Origin: Nageia nagi | Lineage: Eukaryota > Pinophyta | DNA length: 64,000 nucleotides | Direction: 5' to 3' | NCBI GenBank assembly: GCA_050084985.1 | Contig: JBITNC010000002.1 | Coordinates: 25,110,001-25,174,000 of the forward strand | Part shown: in pieces, positions 46,202 through 57,114 of the stretch | Layout of the letters: each line of letters starts with the position of its first letter | Numbering within the stretch: the first letter of the stretch is position 1 | The notes under the pieces: generated by a model | The model's input: only the letters and a program-made list of their open reading frames with translations | The model's database searches: none | Told to the model about the DNA's origin: nothing | Position numbers and translations under genes: made by a program

Positions 46202-49056
46202 TTGCTACATAAGAATGTGAAATAATAAGCATGTGGTTTTAATAAACAACATTAAATGTTAAGCCTTAGCCAAATAAATAATACATACTAAAGACATGCT
46301 TGATTTGATTTCACAAGTGCAAATGTTTTATAATTCAAATAATAACCCATGTATCCAAATACATTTCTCATCTCAAGAACTATAGATGTAGAGTGACATT
46401 GTTGAGGTCTCTTTTCTTTTCTAAAATTAGGCTTTCACCTGGATGCCAACACAAGAGAAACCCAGGTCCTACCAATCCTCAACTAGTTCCCCTTGGACAG
46501 TAATATACTCTCATAAGGAGAAGTACTAGCTATTTTCTAAGGTTTCAATGTTTATTGTATCAACCAAATTATTAATCTTGATTAGATTTTAAGTTATCCT
46601 CCTAGGTTATCAAAATAATCCCTTAATGGACATGCTGACATGTGGTATCACTACACACATACCTGTCCACCTAATAGAGTTATGTCCAAACCAACAGAGG
46701 ACTTAGGGGTAATTAATAAGTATGGACTTTTCACCACTTGGATCATCGAACTTAAAGGCTTTAGTCTACCTATCCTCACCTCATAGCTCTCCAAATAAGT
46801 CATGTTATAGAATGTACATGCAGATGTGTTCATTTTAAGGGGTTGCTCATATCAATGTTTACATTTTTATTTGCATAAGCAAATAAATCAAAACAAAAAA
46901 TATGAAGTAAAAAAGCATATTAAATATCATCCATTCATAACTTGGAACTTAAGTGTCCAATGGGTTTTGTTTACCAACTCCTAAAGGACATCATTACATC
47001 ATCACTTATTTTGCACAAGTCCATTCCATACTTTTGCATAAGGATAAATACTCAACATGTATTTTAATTCATAAACATGCATATTAAAATTTTAAGTCCT
47101 AAGTATTAACTTAAAAAAATCAAGTCCTTGAGCATGTATCATTCAACTTAAAAAAATAAGTAAGAAACATGCATCATTTGCATAAGTTAACTATGCAAAA
47201 AAATGATAAATACTTAAGTGTAAGCATGCATCAATCCTATAAATTTTGAAAAAATTAGGTATGCATCTTAACTTTAAAGAAATAAGTAGCATGCATCATT
47301 TGTTTATTTTTCATAAGTCATACTTTATCTTAAAAATAAGAAGCATGCATCTGAGCATGTATCACAAATTTGTAAGTACTATGCATTATTCCATAGTTAA
47401 AAAATAAGCATGCATCTTAAGACATTTAAGCAAGTATCATTCCTACTAGCATGCATCATTTATTTAATTGCATAATTCTATTTACATCAAAGATCATTTC
47501 TTAAAAATAGACATATAAAATTTGCATAAAGATCTAAATTTTAAGTAAAAATTTAATAAAATTGCTCCCCTTTTTACTTAAAAAAGGATCCCTTAAAAAT
47601 AACTCCCTTCCTTCTTTTTCTTCTCCCCTTTTATTATTATTATTATTATGCCTCCTTTATTTTTTAAAAAAGGTGCAACAACCAAAATAAATGCAACTAG
47701 GTGCCCCATACTCCATGCTAAGTTCATTAAAAGAAACTCAAGAAATGATGACTTAAAATAGAGGTTCCTTGCAAGTAAGAACATTTAATGCAAGTCATTA
47801 AATGTGGAGACCAAAAATTTAAAAAAAAAGGTAAAAAAAGGCCATACAGATTGGGAGACACAAAGAGGAGGAAGCCTAAATCCAAATGATAATAGGAGAT
47901 CAGCTGGGTGAATGTTTGAGGAGGCTGGCTGGGCTAGCATGGAGGGAGCACCATGACTTCATAGTGGAGGAGCTACAGAAGGTGGAGGTGAAGCTGCACT
48001 AAGAGATTGCACTTGGTAGCAAGGGAGGACATGGCGAGCAGAGTCAGAGGTCTACATAGAGCAACAAAGGAGCAAGAGGTAAATGGTGAGTCAATAGCAA
48101 GGAGTCTCTAAAAGGTCAGGCATAGGAGGCCATGCGATGGAGGCAACATCCACTGTTCGGAGTCACCATGAGAAAAAAAATAGAACTGGAAGTGTGGTGG
48201 AGGGGTGATGTAGGTGATTATAGAGGTACAATGTGTTTGCACATAGGAGACTTCACAGGAGGAGAGCAATGCTAGGCCTTTTCAACAGGCTAGTTGGCCA
48301 GCTAGTTATTAATTGGTCAATGCCAGTGGGACCTAATGCATAAATCTTACTACTAGTTGTTATTGAATCTAAATGCTGGTATCTAACAAAGTATGCTATG
48401 TTTGTAGAGAAAAAAAATGGTGGCTCAATATTTAGCAACCTAAACTATTCTATGCATATTATTTTTGGAAAAATGTGCAGAGTTTGGTTTTTAAAATGTT
48501 TTTAATAGAAATAGAAATAGACTTACCTAAAAGTCTAATTTTTATATATAAACCTCCTTTTTTTATTGAAATGCAAACCAAAAAAATTAAGGTAGTAAAA
48601 AGTATTTTTTTTGTTAGTTATCAAAAATAGTTGAAGTAAAGATTTGTAGAATACAAATTATTTTAATAAAAGGACTAAGATACGCACAACTATAAAAAAG
48701 GCAACACATATAAATTTTCATTGAAATTTTCAATATAATTTTTTAAGGAAAAAATATATTTTTACTCAAACTTTTGATATAATAAAACCTTCAAAAATCA
48801 AGGATATGCAAAATTATAGCAAATTAAAAAAAAAAATTGCAACTAACAATGAAACATGTTAGTAAAAAAAATCAAAACACATTGCTACTTTAAGCACATT
48901 TTATCATAAAAAAAAACTAACATAACACAAAATATGTTAGTAATCCAAGATGAAGAGAAGAGGAAGGTTATACCTTTCAAGCACTTTTACCTCACAATGG
49001 AGTGAAGGATAAAGAATGAGGATCACCAAGATGTTGAAGAAGAGCTTTCACACCAA
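46202..49056 (-). other. Long leader of B2
   Basis: No gene. The part near 46500-47060 matches B1 and B3 leaders; 47090-47480 is rich in GCATGCATC words; 47850-48290 is a less AT-rich block with no frame; 48450-48950 is AT-rich. Confidence 0.75.
47022..47026 (-). other. Unoccupied homologue of the element A target site
   Basis: On the - strand this part reads GCAAAAGTATGGAATGGACT, with a single GAATG. In B1 the same text is split by element A, with GAATG on both sides. Confidence 0.92.
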
Positions 49057-49068
49057 GCTCTGATACCA
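49057..49068 (-). other. Primer-binding site of B2 (initiator tRNA-Met)
   Basis: TGGTATCAGAGC on the - strand, three bases after the LTR end. Confidence 0.9.
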
Positions 49069-49071
49069 ATT

Positions 49072-49560
49072 TGAAGGAACTAATACTAACAAGATAACTT
49101 TTAATTAGCCAAGATCACATGAAAGCTCACAATAAATCCTAACAAACTCACAAAGCAATCTCACAACACAAGATGTAAGTCTCCAACTAGGAGTACATCC
49201 ACTAACTAAATATTTTCTTCAATCACAAATACAACTCTCTTATAATTCTTCTAATCTCAACTCCTACACTTCTCTCATATAGCATAACTTTACTCCATAA
49301 TTGGTGTGTAATCACAAAGAGGAAGCCTTCTATTTATAGGCCAAAATCCTTCTTTGGATCACCCTTTTATCCAATCTACAAAAGCATGACATGCACATCC
49401 TTTTACCCAAGGGGCATGCTCATGACATGGAGTGTAGGACAAGTTATATTATCATATTCACTTAAACACTTAAGGTATAAAATAATACCCTTAAGTATTA
49501 ATGAACTTACATAGAAGATTTAATAAAAACCTTTACACTAATGCATTATACATTCCAACA
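49072..49560 (-). repeat. 5' LTR of B2 (489 bp)
   Basis: Begins (- strand) TGTTGGAATG, ends TTAGTTCCTTCA, with a TATA box CTATAAATAG at 49330-49339. Confidence 0.93.
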
Positions 49561-49565
49561 GGAAT

Positions 49566-50460
49566 GCCCTACATCGGAGGCAAATACAGAAACATAGGTG
49601 CAGATCATGGAGATAGGCATGGGAACCTATAGAATCGATGACACAAATTTATTTGCATCTATCAAAGACATGGAATGGCCCAAGATGTTAGCCATTTAAG
49701 GACACAAGTAGCACGCCATTCTACCAATAGGCTGCTAATGATGTGAAATGATGTAAATAGTAACCAATCTTGTTCTATTGTAGCTAAAAAGTCAAAACAA
49801 ACCTATTCAATGAACATACCTTAGCCTTTAAATCAGGTAAGATCGTTCCCTCTTCTTTTGTTCATAATGCACAGTTCAAACTTGCAAATATAATAGGGGT
49901 TTATGAAAATTTGAACAAGGAGTGCCTACTTTCCCTAATACCTCTAAGGCTTAAATGACTACAACAGGTTTGGGTAATGATGGGCAAGTCAAACAGAAAT
50001 GGGGTCCCATTAAGTTTGTTAAAGAATGTAATTTAATACAATTATAAGATGATATTGATGTATATGCATGGATTGATGATTCTATACCTCTTGAGTTTGA
50101 TTATTTTAGTACTGATGATGATCTTCTTGAATACTTAGGGGCACATTCGGAATTGCCCAAATCTAATGAAAAATATCAACCAACTTATATACTTAATGAA
50201 TATGCTTATTTTGATCAACAAATCAATTTTTATGAAGTATTGTAGGTTCAACCATTAGATACAACTAAGAATGAAGTACCAAGCATAGAAGAATTACCAT
50301 CCTTGTTGTAAAAAGAAGATCTTACATTTCCACAAGAGTAGTTGATACAAATTAATATTGACACTTCGGATGATGAGAGATTATTACAAATTGGAGTAGC
50401 CTTACCTCTTCCACAATAAGAAAGTACAAAAATAAGTTTATGAGCATTCTAAGAATTTTG
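49566..50460 (+). pseudogene. Element E pol, linker between protease and reverse transcriptase
   Basis: Continuation of E after B2. No sharp motif, but acidic linker text with occasional stops leads in frame-broken fashion into the reverse transcriptase. Confidence 0.6.
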
Positions 50461-51240
50461 CTTCATCTTATGATGATATGCTAGGATTAGATCCTTCATT
50501 TATTATGCATAATCTACCATTGAAAGAGGGTGTCAAGCCAATCAAATAAAAACCTAGAAAGATGCATCCTTCCAAGGCCCTATTAGTCAAAAATGAGATA
50601 GAGAAATATTTGAATGCAAGTTTCATAAGGCCTATTGACTATTCTAATTGGATGGCTAATGTTGTTCCTATTTCCTAACCAACTGGTGAAATATGGGTAT
50701 GTATAGATTTTTGTGATATTAATAATGTTTTTCTAAAATATGATTTTCCATTACCAAATATTGATATGATTATTGATAGTATAGCTAGTTATGATACATT
50801 ATCATTCATAGATGGATTTTCTGGCTATAACCAAATTTTGATTAACCATACTAATCAGTATAAAACAACTTTTACTACCACTTGGGGTAATTTTTGTTGG
50901 ACGATTATACTTTTTGGACTTAAAAATGTAGGAGCTACATATCAAAGAGCAATGGTCACCATGTTCCATGATCACATTCACAAAACCATGGAGGTATATG
51001 TTGATGACATTTTAGTCAAATCCAAGCAAGGACAAGACCATATACAAGCACTTGAAGAGGTATTCACCATTTTGCAAAGGTACAAACTAAGAATTAAACC
51101 TCAAAAGTGTGCATTTGGAGTTACCTCTGGTAAATTATTAGGATTCATGGTTTCTAATAAAAGAATAGAAGTAGATCCTAAAAAAAGTCAAAGCCATTGT
51201 TAGTATGCCTCCACCCAAAAATTTGAAATAATTAAGGACC
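50461..51240 (+). pseudogene. Reverse transcriptase remnant of element E
   Basis: Starts before 50521 (HNLPLKEGVKPIK) and runs through KNEIEKYLNASFIRPIDYSN and the main open part 50766-51203. Motifs are FIDGFSGYNQILI, TTWGNFCWTIILFGLKN, YVDDILVKSKQGQDH with both catalytic Asp kept, and GKLLGFMVSNKRIEVDPKK. Stops interrupt before 50766 and after 51203. Confidence 0.88.
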
Positions 51241-51312
51241 CTCTAAGGTAAAATAAATTCAGTTAGAAGGTTCATTTCATAGCTTAGAGATAAATATAGG
51301 TCATTCACTCAT

Positions 51313-51762
51313 TTGTTCAAAAAGGATGTCAAATTTGTATGGGATGAAAATTGTCAAAAAGCATTTGAGGATATCAAACAATATTTACTTCATCCTCCCA
51401 TATTAGTCCCTATGGATTTTTCAAAACTTGCTTACTTATACATCTCAGCCACATTATATACACTAAGAACAATGCTTTGTCAAAAAGATACAAAAAATAA
51501 GGGAAGAGCCATCTATTATCTTAGCAAAACATTGATTGATTATGAAACTAGATACACTCCTATGGAAAAAAAATGTTATGGTATTATTTTCACTAATGAA
51601 AAATTGAGCCATTATTTATTATATTGCACTACATTTTTTGTTAGTCCTATTAACCCATTGAAATATCTTGTGGCTAAGAAACATTTATCAGGTAGACTTG
51701 TAAAGTGGTTAATGTTGTTACAGGAATTTCATATAAAATGTGGTAAAACAAAAATTTGTTAA
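51313..51762 (+). pseudogene. RNase H region remnant of element E
   Basis: Open for 149 codons: KDVKFVWDENCQKAFEDIKQ, then LYISATLYTLRTMLCQKD at the place of the usual VASSDYAIGAVLMQ-type text (active-site Asp lost), TRYTPMEKKCYGI and LVKWLMLLQEF. It belongs to the gypsy RT-RNase H block. Confidence 0.83.
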
Positions 51763-52579
51763 AGGCTGAGCAATTGCATATTTGATAGCAAATTTTCCTC
51801 AAGACGGAGAGGTAGTTTTTCACAAAGAATTTTCATACTAATATCAGGATGACCCATGCTACCAACAGCATATGGACCTACTAGAAGGTCATTAATGATG
51901 TGACTTTGATGAGATCTTGACCCCTCATGAGTACATATGTCTCATGAAGGATGATCCAATGGTTTAGACCTTGTACTTCAATGGTTAAAAATGTTATCAT
52001 GGAGCATAAGTAGGTATTTTTTGGTATCTCCTACAAATTAGGTAACTCCCATGGCATACAAACTTGCTTTTGATTGGACAAATAATATGGTTGAATATGA
52101 AGCACTAATATTAGGATTGAAAGCTGTTATAATTTGAAAATTAAGAATATTGAGATATATGGGGATTCCTAACATGTTTTCAATCAAGTAAAATATTTCT
52201 TTGACACTAAGGATGAAAAGTTAAAACCTTATAGACTTGTAGTAACTGATTTATTAGATTAATTTGATAGATATACTATTCAGAATATTCCAAGAACTAA
52301 TAATAGGTATCAATTGAAATCAAAGATGAAGATACCATCATTACAATTCATAATTTAAGTTCTCCTTCTTATATAGATCATATGGATGAGATTTAGGCTT
52401 ATCTTGTTATAGAAGAAAATGATTTTCAGAATTAGTATGATTATATCTACAAATATTTGAAAAATAAAAAAGTTCCTGACTATTTTGATAGAAATGAAAG
52501 AGTAAGATTGAAAAGAACTACAATAAGATATGTGATAATTTGAGAAGTCTTATATAGGATATCATTTAATGGTGCATTA
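51763..52579 (+). pseudogene. Element E, spacer between RNase H and integrase
   Basis: No open frame longer than about 40 codons. A phrase near 52062 (LAFDWTNNMVEYEALILGLK) is RNase-H-like, which suggests a second, archaeal-type RNase H as found in Tat elements. Confidence is low. Confidence 0.45.
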
Positions 52580-53695
52580 TTGAGATTCTTAACACAAGAT
52601 GAGATAGCTACTGCCTTAGAACAAGCTCATGATGGTTTATGTGGTGGTCACTTCCATAAAAAAGCACTACACATGAAACTTTTAAGGATTGGATACTATT
52701 GGTCTACTATGGAAGAGGATTGTAAGGCTCATGTTAAAACTTGTTTACAATATCAAAAACATGCAAATTTAGAGAAACAACATACCCAAGAGTTACATTC
52801 TATCATTTCTCCATGGCCATTCGCTACTTGGGGCATAGATTTGATCGATATGATTGATCCTCATTCTAGGGAGGGACACAAATTTATTATTACAGCTACA
52901 GAAATCACCATCAAATGGGTGGAAGCAATTCCATTGAAATCAATCACTCAAACTAAAATCATTGCATTCCTCACTGAAAACATCATCATAAGGTTTGGTG
53001 TACCACAAAGGTTGATAATGGACAATGGTCCAAATTTCAAAGATAAAGACATGAAGGCTTTTTGTAAGAAGTTTCATATTGCACAAACCTTTTCTTTTGT
53101 CTATTACTCTCAAGGTAAAGGTCAAGCTAAAGCCAAAAATAAGATAATCAAGAGCATACCTACCAAAACATGGGATAAATACAAGAAATATTGGCATGAG
53201 CAATTACCATATGCCTTATGGGCATATAGAACCAGTATCCGTATAGCCATTGGGGCAACAACATTTTCATTAGTATATGGCAATGAGGCTATATCCCACT
53301 TAAGTTAGAGATCCCATCCCTTAGAATTTCTTTACAAGGTGACATATCCAATGAAGATGCAAGAAAAGCAAAGTTGCAACAACTAGAGTCATTATATGAA
53401 AAGAGAATTAGAACCATTGAACATCAAAAGGTATACCACACAAAACTTAAGAGAGCATTTGGGAAGAAAATCAAAGCAAAGAAATTCAAGGTAGGAGATC
53501 TAGTGTTGAAATAAAATATTAACAAAACAACATCAAATGAGGAAACAAAAGGCAAGTTTGAGCCTAATTGGCTGGGCCCATATATTGTAATTGATGCAAT
53601 AGGATTAGGTGCATATAGACTATCATCTATGGATGGCAAAGAAGAACCAAAGACATTCAATACTATCCATATTAAATGTTTTTATGCTTATAAAT
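52580..53695 (+). pseudogene. Integrase remnant of element E
   Basis: 242 codons are open to 53308, then a frameshift leads into the C-terminal part (to about 53695). The zinc region has AHDGLCGGHFHK and CKAHVKTCLQYQKH, where the final Cys is Tyr. The catalytic core has ATWGIDLIDMID and IMDNGPNFK with both Asp, but the third site reads SQGKGQAKAKNK, so the catalytic Glu is Lys. The tail shows FKVGDLVLK and NWLGPYIVIDAIG, the normal end of gypsy integrases. Integration activity would be lost. Confidence 0.87.
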
Positions 53696-55312
53696 GATAG
53701 TATTGTACCTCATAAAACATAAAATTCATGAGTAGAGGCATGCAAACTTTTATTTTTTTGAAAAATACAAAATTTCCTATAGCACTAGCAGCATGCACTA
53801 CAAGTAGGCTACCAGTGGTGTACAAAAAAAATGTAGAATAAAGGAACATGAGAAGTATTATCTCCCCTTCTACTTCACTCTACATTATGTGCTACATTTC
53901 TCGAAGCTCTGAACACCATTGTGCTCACCCATGTGTTGTCAATTCATGATTGTTACCCAAATGGTGATGTGGTGGATTTGGATTGTGGCACACTTCATAA
54001 ATGTGACAAGATAGCTTCCCTTACCCCCTTTTTAAGTAATAGTTGGGGGCAATCTCATATTCAATTGAAAGTATGGTGAATAAGTAGATATTGACTAGTA
54101 GAAGATAAAATAATTTTATTTCAACAAAATTCAAGGATTTGTACACCACCACCAGTGTAAATGATTGTTACCACGATGCCAATGATGTCAAAAAAAAGGA
54201 GAAAAGAAAAGAAACATTCCAATGTCTTAGGATCATAGAGATAAAATGTATTATTATTGATGGCCAATGATAGGGCTAGTGAGAGTTCACTCACTTAAAA
54301 GTAAACTAGTGATACAATCATGAGCAAGATGTTGATATTGGATCATCTCCAATGGACAATGCAACTTACTATGTATCCACATGGCTTTTGCTTTGAACCA
54401 ATCCAAAGCATAATGTCTTTAGATCATAAACATAAAATGTATGACCATCGATGGTCAACGACATAGCTAGTGAGAGTTCACTCACTTAAAAGTAAACCAA
54501 TGATACAAACATGAGCAAGATATTGACATTAGATCATCTCCAATGGACAATGCAACTTACTATGTATCCACATGGTTTTTGCTTTGAACCAATCCAAAGC
54601 ATAATATCTTTAGATCATAGACATAAATCATATGATCATTGATGGCCAATGACATGGTTAGTGAGAGTTCACTCATTTAAAATATAAACTGATGATACAA
54701 CCATAAGTGGATTGTTGATATTGATTCATCATCAATGAATGATGCAACTTATTGTGCATCCACCATATTTTATAATTGACATTTCATTGTAGGTTTCTAC
54801 ATCCTGAAGAGTAGAAGAAAATACACCAATTTCCATGTTGTTAGCAATGTACATAATGTTCCCTAAGCTATCAATGGCATCCATTTCAATTCAATCAAAG
54901 TAGATCCTCTTTGTTTCAAGGCATGGATGTAAGTGTGAATGATTCTTGAGTATAAAAAAAAAAAACAACCAGATTCATGGTTAAAGTAGTACAAGGGGTA
55001 AAAACACATCTTCCATCTTCAAAATTGGATACAGTATCATACAGCTACTTGATAGCATAATCATTTCCATCATCTACACAACATCATTCTTGGAAAGGGA
55101 TTTTTCATCAGATTTTTCCTTGGTTGCACCATTCAAGGATCTTTGCTAGGGCATCCAAGTCAAAAGGGGGGAAACAAGGGACCCTCATCATCATCAACAA
55201 CAACAAGAGATAGTACAACAAAGAGTTCAAAGATCTCAAAAATATTTCTTCTACACTTCTTCTTTGGATATGTAATTTCATTACATCAATCACACCTCCA
55301 AAGAGAGGCAAC
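53696..55312 (+). other. 3' non-coding region of element E
   Basis: No gene; it holds the 191-bp repeats (54221-54785). A weak purine tract (AAAGAGAGGCAA) is near 55298. Confidence 0.7.
54221..54785 (+). repeat. 191-bp tandem repeat, three units, in the 3' region of E
   Basis: GAGAGTTCACTCA recurs at 54281, 54472 and 54663 (spacing 191). Each is embedded in similar text with GGCCAATGA and ATGCAACTTA. The third unit is the most diverged. Confidence 0.92.
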
Positions 55313-55932
55313 TATAAACACCTACCAATGCATTATTATTTATTAAATAATTCATTTTAGGGCCTCAATGATGTATTATGTAAAAAGAGGTTAAAATAAT
55401 ACCCTAAGTTATGATAAATCTATATGATAGGAATAGTGGACCCTTGTGGTATGTACAAGGGGTCAAAAAGATCAAATTCATGTAAACTTGTATCATTATA
55501 AAGGCATAAATTGATGACCTTAAACCATACAGAAAAATGAATATGAGGAGGACTCAAGAGAGATTTTAGTACATGATACATCATTTGTTATGTGCAAATA
55601 TTATTTGTAAGTTATATCTTATATTTGTTATCTGATGATTCTTTCATTCGCTTATTACTACATTCTTTATTTCATCTATTATATTGATCATCTTAATTTG
55701 TTAATGGTGTGCCAAGTATAGGACACCAACGGTGTGCAATTGAATGAATGTATGCTTGTCTTTCATGTATATTTCTTTTCATGAAATGAACATGCGATAT
55801 AATTAAATGCGAGTATCTTTCTTTTATGCATTATTGCCATATTTTAGATATATGCATCAATAAGAAATAAGTACACCAATAATGAATTAATTAACCTCCA
55901 TTAATAGTTAATTGCATTATTTTGGGACTACA
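55313..55932 (+). repeat. 3' LTR of element E (~620 bp)
   Basis: Matches 37798-38200 plus 38700-38920. Its first bases are mutated (TATAAACACC for TGTAGATGCC). It ends ACTACA before AAAAG. Confidence 0.82.
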
Positions 55933-55955
55933 AAAAGAGCTAAAGGGTATCCTTA
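55933..55955 (-). pseudogene. PPR-like sequence, 23-bp sliver between E and F
   Basis: It reads AAAAGAGCTAAAGGGTATCC plus TTA, the same text as the PPR unit junction near 21490 and 27840, and is all that separates E from F. Confidence 0.7.
55951..55955. repeat. Target-site duplication CCTTA of element F (left copy)
   Basis: CCTTA precedes the 5' LTR and recurs at 61901-61905 after the 3' LTR. Confidence 0.93.
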
Positions 55956-56341
55956 TGTTAGGATCCCACATCTTAACATTTTAGTGTTAGTATTAGTATT
56001 TTATTAAATTGTTGACCTATATTGTAATATTATGATTGTAAGGGTGAGGCTCAATTTTACATTACTATTAGGGTTAGAGTTAGTTTAATATAAATAGATA
56101 GAAGTGTGTGGAGAAAGGCATCTTGAACATTATTTTGCACCTTTGGAGTTGTAAGGAGGTAGCCCCCTCAAAGTAGCCTGTGATTCTGTAACTATTTAGT
56201 AAAATCCTATCCTTATCTACTTATTGATGATATTTCGTGTTCTATTTACCAACGCATTCTCTATTATTTCTAATAGATAGTTATCATTTTTCTATTTCAT
56301 TTCTAAAATATTTCTCTTTTCATATTTGTAGCATCATAACA
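55956..56341 (+). repeat. 5' LTR of element F (386 bp)
   Basis: Begins TGTTAGGATCCCA, ends CATAACA, TATA-like TATAAATA at 56089-56096. It matches 61498-61900, which has an extra ~17 bases near 61840. Confidence 0.92.
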
Positions 56342-56343
56342 TC

Positions 56344-56355
56344 TAGTATCAGAGC
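56344..56355 (+). other. Primer-binding site of element F
   Basis: TAGTATCAGAGC, one base from the tRNA-Met complement TGGTATCAGAGC. Confidence 0.75.
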
Positions 56356-57114
56356 TCTTTCCAGGGCCTTTCTACTATAGGAAAAAAAAAATTCTTAGAG
56401 GTCTAAGCTAGAAACCTTGTATCAAGGGTTTTAAAATATCTAGGAGGATCTATCATTTTTGGCTAAGCACACTTGCCTATAAAGCTATGTGTGAAGTGAG
56501 GTGCAAAAAACTCTGCACCAATATCTAGGCCTCAAATAGAACCCCACATAGAATTGGACTCCATGTACTAAAAGGTATATCGAACACTATCTAGGCTATA
56601 AATGAAAACTAGGTAGGAAGTTGTGTTGACCATTTGTAAACTGTAGTGCACCAACAAGTGCCACTAGAAAGTTACTTATCACAAAAGCCATCTCTGTAAC
56701 CTTTTTTCTTATGAAAGTTGGATAGGAGGAGTGTTTAGATAAGCCTGCAGAGCAGATAATCCTTACCCTAGAATTGTTCCTTCACATAAAAAACCTTGAT
56801 TTGGGAAGCAAAAAGTATGACATGCAATTTTTTAGAGCCACCAAAAATAGTAGTTCAGAGGTAGCAAAAACTTCAAAGAAAAACAACTAAAAATTTGTAC
56901 CATTTTAGTAGTTTTTAACAAAAGCAGACAAACCTACAGACATAAAAAAAATAAGAGTCTAAGGGTCCAAAAATCATAATCAAGAGACCTAGCCAATTTT
57001 TATCATCTTTTTGAGTTGATCATTTTGATATATTACACCCATACACTTTTTTGGGCACTTTTTAAAAATAGCAATTTCTAGAAATATCAGCTTCAAAAAT
57101 AGTAGTTTTTAAAA
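56356..57114 (+). other. Leader of element F
   Basis: Non-coding; no distinct structure seen. Confidence 0.6.

Larger units (their letters stand above)
40916..49560 (-). mobile_element. Complete family-B copia element B2 (8.6 kb)
   Basis: The only full-length family-B copy: 5' LTR 49072-49560, primer site, a leader of about 2.9 kb, gag-pol remnant 46201-42237, a ~0.8-kb 3' untranslated region with short repeats, purine tract and 3' LTR 40916-41408, all on the - strand. A perfect GGAAT duplication flanks it. It provides the key to B1, B3 and B4. The leader contains the unoccupied homologue of the site where element A entered B1. Confidence 0.94.
37798..55932 (+). mobile_element. Gypsy LTR retrotransposon E (Tat-like), interrupted by B5 and B2
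   Basis: LTRs at 37798 to about 38920 (interrupted) and about 55313-55932 enclose gag, protease, reverse transcriptase, RNase H and integrase remnants on the + strand. A long 3' non-coding region carries 191-bp tandem repeats. Without its insertions the element is about 9 kb. A solo family-B LTR (38201-38699) sits in the 5' LTR and B2 (40916-49560) sits just after the protease region. The MEVYVDDILVKSK phrase and the 3' tandem repeats point to the Tat branch; this is inference. Confidence 0.88.
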
